A program made the translations under genes and the position numbers. Under the pieces are notes generated by a model. It did no database searches. It saw only the letters and a program-made list of their open reading frames with translations, and was not told the DNA's origin. A DNA stretch of 10,661 nt from Bacillota bacterium. Lineage in GTDB: Bacteria; Bacillota; Clostridia; Oscillospirales; Ruminococcaceae. The stretch lies in the NCBI GenBank assembly GCA_023391005.1, contig JAEWBS010000119.1, forward strand, positions 1 through 10,661, read 5' to 3'. Shown here piece after piece: positions 1 to 5,990 of this stretch. Each line of letters opens with the position of its first letter. Positions within the stretch are counted from its first letter, which is position 1.

Positions 1-11
1 TTAATCGTTAG

Positions 12-42
12 CCGCTTCAAGCAAAGTATACAAAAGAAGCGG
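12..42. repeat. Short inverted repeat (7-bp arms) enclosing a GTATAC site
   Basis: CCGCTTC (12-18) is the reverse complement of GAAGCGG (36-42), with a 17-nt loop that contains GTATAC (26-31). On the + strand the stem is followed by ATTAAATTTTGTTG. It could therefore be a weak terminator of an upstream + strand gene outside the window, or part of the operator region of the uronate operon. The loop is long and the U-tract imperfect, so neither reading is strong. Confidence 0.35.
25..33. promoter_or_regulatory. Distal operator half (AGTATACAA), candidate GntR-family site
   Basis: AGTATACAA at 25-33 recurs exactly at 75-83, so the GTATAC cores (26-31 and 76-81) are 50 bp apart, close to five helical turns. 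Same-face spacing of this kind would allow cooperative or looped binding by a dimeric repressor. The flanks of this copy are less palindromic than those of the proximal copy. Its function is inferred only from the repetition and the position upstream of a promoter. Confidence 0.45.
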
Positions 43-56
43 ATTAAATTTTGTTG

Positions 57-87
57 TAACTTGTCTTGAATTCTAGTATACAAGTTA
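57..87. promoter_or_regulatory. Proximal operator overlapping the promoter
   Basis: Two overlapping symmetries lie here. TCTAGTATACAAGT (72-85) matches 12 of 14 positions of ACTTGTATACAAGT, the core of the Bacillus subtilis GntR operator as I remember it. In addition, TAACTTGT (57-64) and ACAAGTTA (80-87) form a perfect 8-bp inverted repeat with 15 nt between the arms. The GTATAC core sits inside the -35/-10 spacer, so a bound protein would block RNA polymerase. The natural candidate is a FadR-subfamily GntR repressor responding to a uronate intermediate. No such gene is in the window, so this is an inference. Confidence 0.5.
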
Positions 88-93
88 TATAAT
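66..93 (+). promoter_or_regulatory. Sigma-A-type promoter of the uronate operon
   Basis: A -35 TTGAAT (66-71) and a perfect -10 TATAAT (88-93) are separated by 16 nt in an AT-rich block just upstream of the first gene. A second TATAAT lies at 99-104 but lacks a good -35 at 16-18 nt, so it may be an alternative -10. Transcription would start near 100, giving a leader of about 65 nt before the eda start. No other strong promoter was noticed in the short gaps up to 8972, which fits one long transcript. Confidence 0.6.
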
Positions 94-164
94 GATATTA
101 TAATCTGCATAATGAACCCGTAACAGATGGTCTGTGGTTTTGAACGATAGGAGGTATAGTTGTT

Positions 165-1127
165 ATGAACAAAATTCTTGAACGCATTTCAAATGTCGGC
201 ATCATTCCGGTTATCGCGATTGAGGACGCCGCCAAGGCGGTTCCGCTCGCGAAGGCGCTGGTGGCGGGCGGCCTGCCCGCGGCTGAGGTCACCTTCCGTA
301 CCGCCGCCGCTGAGGAGGCTATGCGCGCCATCATTAAAGAGGTGCCCGACATGCTCGTCGGCGCCGGCACAGTGCTGACGCCTGATCAGGCCGACAGGGC
401 GCTGGCCGCAGGGGCTCAATTTATTGTTACCCCGGGCTTTAACCCCGAAATGGTCAAGTATGTCCTCTCAAAAGGCGGGCTGATCATGCCCGGAACTGCC
501 ACCCCCGGCGAGATGGAGCAGGCTATGGGTCTGGGGCTTTCGGCGGTTAAATTCTTCCCTGCTGAGCAAAATGGCGGTGTCGCGACCTTAAAGGCAGTCG
601 CGGGGCCTTATAAAAATCTTAAATGGATGCCCACCGGCGGTGTCAGTACCAAGAATATGATGGACTATCTCTCGTTTGATCAGATTCTGGCCTGCGGCGG
701 CACCTGGATGGTCAAAAAAGAGCTGATCGACGCCGAAAACTGGGACGAGATCACCCGCATCTCACGCGAGGCCGTCAAAACCATGCTGGGCTTTTCGCTC
801 GGGCATGTCGGCATCAACTGCGCCGACGAAACAGCGGCCCAGAAAACCGCCAAGACGCTGTGCACTCTCTTTGGCTTTGACTATAAGCCGGGTAACAGCT
901 CCGATTTTGCGGGGGCTGCGGTCGAGTGCATGAAGCGCCCGTACCTCGGCACGCACGGGCATATTGCCATCGCGACCCACTCGGTGGCACGCGCTATGTT
1001 CCATCTGGGACTTCAGGGTGTTGAATTTGATGAATCCACCCTTAAAACCGATGCCAAGGGAACACCCAAGGCGATTTATGTCAAGGACGAAATCGGCGGC
1101 TTCGCCGTTCACCTCGTGCAGAAATAA
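165..1127 (+). CDS. eda: KDPG/KHG aldolase with C-terminal VOC-like domain
   Basis: This enzyme cleaves 2-keto-3-deoxy-6-phosphogluconate to pyruvate and glyceraldehyde-3-phosphate, the last step of hexuronate catabolism, in the cytoplasm. Residues 1-205 are a class I aldolase barrel. E41 and R45 lie in AEVTFRT, the Schiff-base lysine is K129 in AVKFFPAE, and phosphate-loop-like GAGTVL (66-71) and PTGGV (156-160) are present. These align with E45, R49 and K133 of E. coli Eda at a constant offset of four. Typical Eda proteins are about 205-215 residues; this one has 320. Residues about 208-320 (GHVGIN, then HGHIAIATHSV, ending GGFAVHLVQK) look like a VOC/glyoxalase-fold module, for which I can assign no activity. 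The ATG at 165 is supported by AGGAGG at 149-154 with 10-nt spacing. kdgK follows after 12 bp. Confidence 0.92.
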   Translation: MNKILERISNVGIIPVIAIEDAAKAVPLAKALVAGGLPAAEVTFRTAAAEEAMRAIIKEVPDMLVGAGTVLTPDQADRALAAGAQFIVTPGFNPEMVKYVLSKGGLIMPGTATPGEMEQAMGLGLSAVKFFPAEQNGGVATLKAVAGPYKNLKWMPTGGVSTKNMMDYLSFDQILACGGTWMVKKELIDAENWDEITRISREAVKTMLGFSLGHVGINCADETAAQKTAKTLCTLFGFDYKPGNSSDFAGAAVECMKRPYLGTHGHIAIATHSVARAMFHLGLQGVEFDESTLKTDAKGTPKAIYVKDEIGGFAVHLVQK

Positions 1128-1139
1128 GGAGGCATTTTT

Positions 1140-2165
1140 ATGAGCAAACGTGTGATTACCTTTGGTGAAATTATGCTGCGGTTAGCCCCCAACGGCTATT
1201 ACCGCTTCTTTCAGGACGACCAGCTTCAGGCCACCTTTGGCGGCGGTGAGGCGAATGTGGCCGTCTCGCTTGCAAACTACGGCATTGACGCCGCCTTTGT
1301 CACCAAGCTGCCCGCCCACGCCATCGGCCAAGGGGCGGTAAACACGCTGCGCGGGCTGGGGGTTGACACCTCTAAAATTGTGCGCGGCGGTGACCGCGTC
1401 GGCATCTACTATTTAGAAAAGGGCGCTTCGCAGCGCGGCAGCGTCGCCATATATGACCGCGCCCATTCGGCCATTCAAGAGGCACAGTCCGCCGACTTTG
1501 ACTGGGACGACATCTTTGAAGGAGCCGACTGGTTCCATTTCACCGGTATTACCCCGGCGCTTGGCCCGAATCTCGTGCAGATCTGTCTGGAGGCCTGCAA
1601 AGCCGCCCGGGCTAAGGGCATCACCGTTTCGTGCGATTTAAACTACCGCGGCAAGCTGTGGACCCGCGCGCAGGCACGCGAGGCCATGACCGAGCTGTGC
1701 CAATATGTCGACGTCTGCATCTCCAACGAGGAGGACGCCAAGGATGTCTTTGGCATTGAGGCCGAGGGCAGCGACATTACGGGCGGCAAGCTCAACAAAG
1801 AGGGCTACAAGTCGGTGGCAAAGCAGCTGGTTGAGCGGTTCGGCTTTAAAAAGGTCGCCATCACGCTGCGCACCTCGATCTCCGCCAGTGACAACGACTG
1901 GGCGGGCATGCTCTACGACGGCGAGGCGTTCTATTTCTCGAAGGAATATAGCTTGCGCATCATTGATCGCGTCGGCGGCGGCGATTCGTTTGGCGGCGGC
2001 CTGATCTTTGCGCTGTTAAACGGCCGGGATGCTCAAAATGCCATTGAATTGGCCGTGGCGGCCTCGGCGCTCAAGCACTCGATCGAGGGCGACTTTAACC
2101 GCGTCACCCTTGCCGAGGTTGAAAAGCTCGCGGGCGGCGACGCCTCGGGCCGCGTACAGCGGTAA
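1140..2165 (+). CDS. kdgK: 2-keto-3-deoxygluconate kinase (PfkB family)
   Basis: It phosphorylates KDG with ATP to KDPG, the substrate of the aldolase encoded just upstream. The 341-residue protein has the ribokinase/PfkB layout. FGEIMLRLAP (8-17) opens the sugar-binding part, GGGEANVAVSLANYG (34-48) is PfkB signature 1, and GIYYLEKGASQRG (88-100) with NYR (168-170) matches KDG kinase substrate-binding segments. DRVGGGDSFGGG (276-287) is signature 2, with catalytic base D282. The usual GAGD reads GGGD here. The start ATG at 1140 has AAGGAGG at 1126-1132, which overlaps the eda stop codon (1125-1127), so the two genes are probably translationally coupled. A second PfkB kinase follows, and the sequence alone does not say which is the main KDG kinase. 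This copy is the better candidate because it is adjacent to eda. Confidence 0.88.
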   Translation: MSKRVITFGEIMLRLAPNGYYRFFQDDQLQATFGGGEANVAVSLANYGIDAAFVTKLPAHAIGQGAVNTLRGLGVDTSKIVRGGDRVGIYYLEKGASQRGSVAIYDRAHSAIQEAQSADFDWDDIFEGADWFHFTGITPALGPNLVQICLEACKAARAKGITVSCDLNYRGKLWTRAQAREAMTELCQYVDVCISNEEDAKDVFGIEAEGSDITGGKLNKEGYKSVAKQLVERFGFKKVAITLRTSISASDNDWAGMLYDGEAFYFSKEYSLRIIDRVGGGDSFGGGLIFALLNGRDAQNAIELAVAASALKHSIEGDFNRVTLAEVEKLAGGDASGRVQR

Positions 2166-2174
2166 TTTCTCTGT

Positions 2175-2198
2175 GGCATGGCCCCCTCAGGGGCTGCC
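2175..2198 (+). other. Intercistronic hairpin after kdgK
   Basis: GGCA (2175-2178) plus GCCCC (2181-2185) pair with GGGGC (2190-2194) plus TGCC (2195-2198). This leaves a CTCA tetraloop and a two-base TG bulge, a 9-bp GC-rich stem. No U-tract follows, so it is unlikely to be a terminator. It begins 9 nt after the kdgK stop and ends 10 nt before the ATG at 2209. It may block RNA decay or set the expression ratio of the two kinases. Confidence 0.55.
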
Positions 2199-2208
2199 GC
2201 AGGCACAT

Positions 2209-3243
2209 ATGGAGGGATACGCCATACAAGCCTACGATTTTGATTTGATTACACTGGGCGAGATTATGCTGCGGCTCTCCCCGCCCCGGTACGCTCGCAT
2301 TGCTGACGGCGACGTCTTTGAAAAGCGGGCTGGCGGCGCGGAGCTAAACGTCGCCTCGGGCGTGGCGCAGCTGGGGCTGCGCACCGCAATTCTGTCCAAG
2401 CTGCCGCAAAGCGAGCTGGGCACCTTTGTTAAAAACCGTGTGCGGTTTGTCGGTGTCTCGGACGATTATCTGATCTACGACGACCACCCCGACGCGCGGC
2501 TGGGTATCTATTATTACGAGATGGGCGCATCGCCCCGAAAGCCCGCCGTCGTCTACGACCGTCGCGGTGCTTCGGTCAACCGCCTGACGCTCGATGAGTT
2601 GCCCGACAGCCTGTGGTGCTCCTGCCGGATGTTCCATACCAGCGGCATCAGTCTGGCGCTCTCGCCCGCGCTGCGGGACACCGTCATTGAGACGATCCGG
2701 CGTTTTCGCCAAAACGGGGCGCTGATCTCGTTTGACGTCAACTACCGCGCCACGCTCTGGGATGAAAAGACCGCCCGTGAGACAATTGAACAGGTGCTGC
2801 CGCTGACCGATATCCTGTTTGTCTCGGAAGAGACGAGCCGCCGGATGTTTCAAAAAACCGGCACACTGGCCGATATTCTGCGCGGTTACGCCAAGGATTA
2901 CGGCGTCAAGGTCGTCGCCGCCACCCAAAGGCTTGTTCAAAGCCCGAAAAAGCACGACTTTACCTCGACGCTTTACGACGCGGCGACCGATACCTTTTAC
3001 ACCGAAGACCCCTATTGCGGCATCGACGTGATCGACCGCATTGGCTCCGGTGACGCCTATGTCGCCGGTGTTCTGTTCGGGCTGTTAAAATTCAATGATC
3101 CACAGCAGGCTGTCTGGTACGGCAACGCCATGTCCAGCGTTAAAAACACCGTCCCGGGTGACCTGCCCAGCTCAAGTTTTGGCGAAATTCAACGTATCAT
3201 CCGCGACCATCATCAATTTTCAGCGGATGAGATGACCCGCTGA
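2209..3243 (+). CDS. Second PfkB-family sugar kinase, KDG kinase-like
   Basis: A 344-residue ribokinase-family paralogue of the preceding kinase: ITLGEIMLRLSP (14-25), GGAELNVASGVAQLG (42-56, signature 1), GIYYYEMGASPRK (99-111), DVNYRATLW (176-184) and DRIGSGDAYVAG (276-287, signature 2, catalytic D282). The KDG-kinase-like YY...GAS and NYR segments are kept, so KDG or a close 2-keto-3-deoxy sugar acid is the likely substrate. Divergence elsewhere leaves room for another specificity. The reading frame is open upstream to 2029, but that part lies inside kdgK and is not credible coding. The start is problematic. ATG 2209 has only a weak AGG (2201-2203) before it, while a good GGAGGG (2211-2216) lies downstream of that ATG and 7 nt before ATA at 2224. 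The gene may use ATG 2209, or initiate at ATA 2224. Confidence 0.8.
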   Translation: MEGYAIQAYDFDLITLGEIMLRLSPPRYARIADGDVFEKRAGGAELNVASGVAQLGLRTAILSKLPQSELGTFVKNRVRFVGVSDDYLIYDDHPDARLGIYYYEMGASPRKPAVVYDRRGASVNRLTLDELPDSLWCSCRMFHTSGISLALSPALRDTVIETIRRFRQNGALISFDVNYRATLWDEKTARETIEQVLPLTDILFVSEETSRRMFQKTGTLADILRGYAKDYGVKVVAATQRLVQSPKKHDFTSTLYDAATDTFYTEDPYCGIDVIDRIGSGDAYVAGVLFGLLKFNDPQQAVWYGNAMSSVKNTVPGDLPSSSFGEIQRIIRDHHQFSADEMTR

Positions 3244-3264
3244 TCATAACCATTACTTTTATGA

Positions 3265-3309
3265 AAAGGAGGCGCGCAGCAGCGGTCTCTCCGCGCTGCG
3301 AAAAATGCT
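3265..3309 (+). promoter_or_regulatory. Hairpin-split ribosome binding site of uxaC
   Basis: A perfect Shine-Dalgarno AAAGGAGG (3265-3272) lies 37 nt upstream of the only usable uxaC start, ATG 3310. Between them CGCAGC (3275-3280) pairs with GCTGCG (3295-3300) and GCGG (3282-3285) pairs with CCGC (3291-3294). The result is a 10-bp stem with one bulged A (3281) and a TCTCT loop. If it forms, the effective spacing falls to 11 nt for ATG 3310. It falls to 6 nt for ATG 3305, which opens a two-codon frame (ATG CTA TGA) whose stop overlaps the uxaC start as ATGA. No closer Shine-Dalgarno exists. Phage T4 gene 38 is a known case of a hairpin bridging a distant ribosome binding site. Confidence 0.65.
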
Positions 3310-4749
3310 ATGAAAGCTTTTATGGATCAGGATTTTCTGCTGGAAACCGAAACCGCAAAGCACCTTTTCCACGACTACGCCGCCAAAATGCCGCTCATCG
3401 ATTACCACTGCCACATCTCGCCCAAGGAGATTTATGAGAACCGCCGGTTCTCTAATCTCGCCGAGGTCTGGCTTGGGGGACAGCAACCCGACGGCAGCTA
3501 TTTTGGCGACCACTACAAGTGGCGGCTCCTGCGCGCCAACGGCGTCAGCGAAGAATTTGTCACCGGCAGCGCCGACGGCCTTCTTCGCATTACAAAATTT
3601 GCCGAGACGCTTGAAATGGCGATCGGCAACCCCATGTACCACTGGTGCAACCTTGAGCTGAAAACGTTTTTCGGCTACGAGGGCTACCTCTCGCCCGAGA
3701 CGGCACCCGAGGTGTGGGCGCTTTGCAACGACAAGCTGCACAACGACCCGGCGCTCACGGTGCGCGGGCTCATAGAGCAGTCGAACGTCGCCTTTATCGG
3801 CACAACCGACGACCCGATCGACACGTTGGAATGGCACGCCAAGATCAAGGCCGACCCAACCATCAAATTCAAGGTCTGCCCGTCCTTCAGGCCGGATAAG
3901 GCCATCAATATCACCAAGCCCGGCTTTGCCGACTATATCGCAAAGCTGGCCGCAAGCGTCGGCAAAGAAAGCTTGGATTCGGCGCAAGACGTCTGCGACG
4001 CGCTGATAACCCGGCTGGATTTCTTTTACGAGATGGGCTGCCGCGCGAGCGACCACGGCTTAGATTACGTCATGTACCGCCCCTTCACGATGGAAGAGGC
4101 CGACGCCGCCTATAAAAAGGCGATGGCGGGCGATATTCTTTCACTTGAAGAGGCCGAGAAATATCAGACTGCGATTCTCGTGGCGCTAGGCCGCGCTTAT
4201 CACAAGCGGGGCATCGCAATGCAGCTGCACTACTCCTGCCTGCGCAACGTCAACGAGAAGATGTACGCTAAAATGGGCCCCGACACCGGCTACGACATGA
4301 TCGCCCAGACTGCCTGCGGCGGCAATATCGCGGCGCTGCTCTCAGCGCTTGATCTGACCGGCGAGTGCCCCAAGACGATTCTCTACTCGCTCAACCCGTC
4401 GGACAACGACCAGATCGCGACGATTCTCAACTGCTTCCAGTCGGACGATCTGCCCGGCAAGATTCAGCACGGCTCGGCCTGGTGGTTTAACGATACCAAG
4501 AGCGGCATGGAGGCGCAGATGAGGGCGCTGGCCAATGTCGGGCTGCTCGGCAACTTTGTCGGTATGCTCACCGATTCGCGCTCCTTCCTCTCCTACGCCC
4601 GGCACGACTACTTCCGCCGCATTCTGTGCAACATGCTGGGCGGCTGGGTCGAAAACGGCGAATATCCCAACGACGAGAAGGCGCTTAAAAAGATTGTCGA
4701 GGGTATCTGCTACAACAACGCCGCGCGCTATTTTGAAATTAACGATTAG
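3310..4749 (+). CDS. uxaC: Uronate isomerase (glucuronate/galacturonate isomerase)
   Basis: It isomerises D-galacturonate to D-tagaturonate and D-glucuronate to D-fructuronate, the first intracellular step. The 479-residue protein aligns from memory along its whole length with E. coli UxaC (470). FMDQDFLLETETAKHLFHDYA opens the protein, with the amidohydrolase HxH at H33/H35 in DYHCH. Other matches are GDHYKWR (66-72), GTTDDPIDTLE (164-174), H307 in MQLHYSCLRN, QHGSAWWFND (386-395), MLTDSRSFLSYARHDYFRRILC (419-440; D422 and R424 are conserved) and NNAARYF near the C-terminus. Relative to E. coli there is an insertion of about eight residues (around 57-65) just before GDHYKWR. No in-frame start codon exists between the upstream stop at 3262 and ATG 3310, so the start is firm despite the unusual ribosome binding site. 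Confidence 0.95.
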   Translation: MKAFMDQDFLLETETAKHLFHDYAAKMPLIDYHCHISPKEIYENRRFSNLAEVWLGGQQPDGSYFGDHYKWRLLRANGVSEEFVTGSADGLLRITKFAETLEMAIGNPMYHWCNLELKTFFGYEGYLSPETAPEVWALCNDKLHNDPALTVRGLIEQSNVAFIGTTDDPIDTLEWHAKIKADPTIKFKVCPSFRPDKAINITKPGFADYIAKLAASVGKESLDSAQDVCDALITRLDFFYEMGCRASDHGLDYVMYRPFTMEEADAAYKKAMAGDILSLEEAEKYQTAILVALGRAYHKRGIAMQLHYSCLRNVNEKMYAKMGPDTGYDMIAQTACGGNIAALLSALDLTGECPKTILYSLNPSDNDQIATILNCFQSDDLPGKIQHGSAWWFNDTKSGMEAQMRALANVGLLGNFVGMLTDSRSFLSYARHDYFRRILCNMLGGWVENGEYPNDEKALKKIVEGICYNNAARYFEIND

Positions 4750-4775
4750 TTTTTAAAACCAATATGTAAGGAGCC

Positions 4776-5963
4776 GTGAACGCTTTGACACCAATGCGGC
4801 AAGAGTCGCAGCGGGAAAACGCGCTTGTTCGCAATGTTTTGTACGCTTTTTTTGTCAGTGGCGCTGCGTCGCAGCCGCTGGGGTCTTTCATTCCGTTTCT
4901 GCGCGAGACCTACGGGCTCAGCTACGATTTTTCGGGCATTCTGCTCTCCTGCCAGTCGATCGGCAACCTCTGCGCGGTGTTGCTGGCCGGGGTGCTGCCC
5001 GTCTATCTGGGGCGGCGGCGCAGCATTTTAAGCACGGCGGTCTGGATGGCCGCGGGCTATCTGATCTTTGCGAGCGGCTGGGGCAATCCGCTGCTTTTGG
5101 CGCTGGCCTTTCTGATGACCGGCATTGCCCGGGGCGGCAACTCCAATTTTTCGGGCGTGATGATCAGCACGCTGCCCGAGCCTAAGGCCACGCGCGGCTA
5201 CAACCTGCTGCATGGCTGCTTTGCCGTGGGCGCGCTGCTCTCGCCGCTGCTGCTGGTCGCCTTAACCCGGCGCTGGCCCGGTTACGGCTGGCGGCTGATG
5301 GCGGGGTTCCTGTTCCTGCTGGTACTCAGCCAGCTTGTCGTCTATCTGCGCATGCCGATGCCGCCCGAATCGGGCGCAAAGAGCATCCGCACGGTGGACC
5401 GCAGCTTTTTAAAGGTCCGGCAGTTCTGGCTGGCCGCCGCGATTCTGTTCTTTTACATCTCCTGCGAATATGCCATTGTCGGCTGGCTCGTCACCTATTT
5501 TCAGGATATCGGCGTATTGAGCGCCAGCCATTCGCAAATGATGAACAGCCTGCTGTGGCTGGTCATCTTCGCCGGACGTATGGTGGGCGCGATTATTACC
5601 GGCAAAATTTCGCGTGCTAAGGTGCTGCTGATTGACGGCGTCGGGTTTTTCCTGTTCTTTTTGCTTGTGTTTTTCAGCCGCAGCACGCTGCCGATTACGA
5701 TCGGCATCATCGGTGTCGGCTTCTTTATGGCCACCATCTACCCCACGGCCTTTGCCTTTGGCAGCGATTATATCAAAGGCAACGACTTAGGCTCAAGCGC
5801 TATGATCTTCACCGGCAGCGCCGGCGGCATTATCACCCCCGCGCTCGTCGGCTTTGTGGCCGAACAGTCGGGTATCCGCGCCGGTATGAGCGTTGTGGTG
5901 GTGCTGACCTTCTTGCTCGTGCTGTCGATCATCTTTAGCATTCTAAGCGTTCGCAAGGCGTAA
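4776..5963 (+). CDS. MFS permease, probable hexuronate importer
   Basis: A polytopic membrane protein of about 395 residues with roughly 12 hydrophobic segments. LPVYLGRRRS (74-83) lies in the 2-3 loop and GRMVGAIITGKISRAK (267-282) in the 8-9 loop, the paired motif-A positions of the major facilitator superfamily. The segments NLLHGCFAVGALLSP (143-157) and CEYAIVGWLVTYF (230-242) recall the fucose-permease (FHS) branch rather than the ExuT or GPH uronate transporters. Placement between uxaC and uxaB suggests galacturonate and/or glucuronate uptake; the substrate is inferred. The start is uncertain. AAGGAG (4768-4773) is only 2 nt before GTG 4776 but 11 nt before in-frame TTG 4785, with ATG 4794 further on. 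The TTG may be the real start, shortening the protein by three residues. A start-stop pair ATGTAA (4764-4769) overlaps the ribosome binding site. Confidence 0.85.
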   Translation: MNALTPMRQESQRENALVRNVLYAFFVSGAASQPLGSFIPFLRETYGLSYDFSGILLSCQSIGNLCAVLLAGVLPVYLGRRRSILSTAVWMAAGYLIFASGWGNPLLLALAFLMTGIARGGNSNFSGVMISTLPEPKATRGYNLLHGCFAVGALLSPLLLVALTRRWPGYGWRLMAGFLFLLVLSQLVVYLRMPMPPESGAKSIRTVDRSFLKVRQFWLAAAILFFYISCEYAIVGWLVTYFQDIGVLSASHSQMMNSLLWLVIFAGRMVGAIITGKISRAKVLLIDGVGFFLFFLLVFFSRSTLPITIGIIGVGFFMATIYPTAFAFGSDYIKGNDLGSSAMIFTGSAGGIITPALVGFVAEQSGIRAGMSVVVVLTFLLVLSIIFSILSVRKA

Positions 5964-5990
5964 ATTGCTTATTTCTGAAAGGAGAAACGC

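Noticed and set aside
1..74. Possible C-terminus of a minus-strand gene (TTA at base 1)
   Set aside because: The frame meets a stop after about 23 codons (72-74) with no start codon or ribosome binding site.
2029..2208. 60-codon upstream extension of the second kinase frame, inside kdgK
   Set aside because: It is an arginine- and serine-rich alternate-frame translation of kdgK with no kinase homology. The kinase domain begins well after 2209.
2344..2955. 203-codon minus-strand frame within the second kinase
   Set aside because: It is a shadow frame of a GC-rich gene; the + strand translation has complete PfkB motifs and the minus frame resembles nothing.
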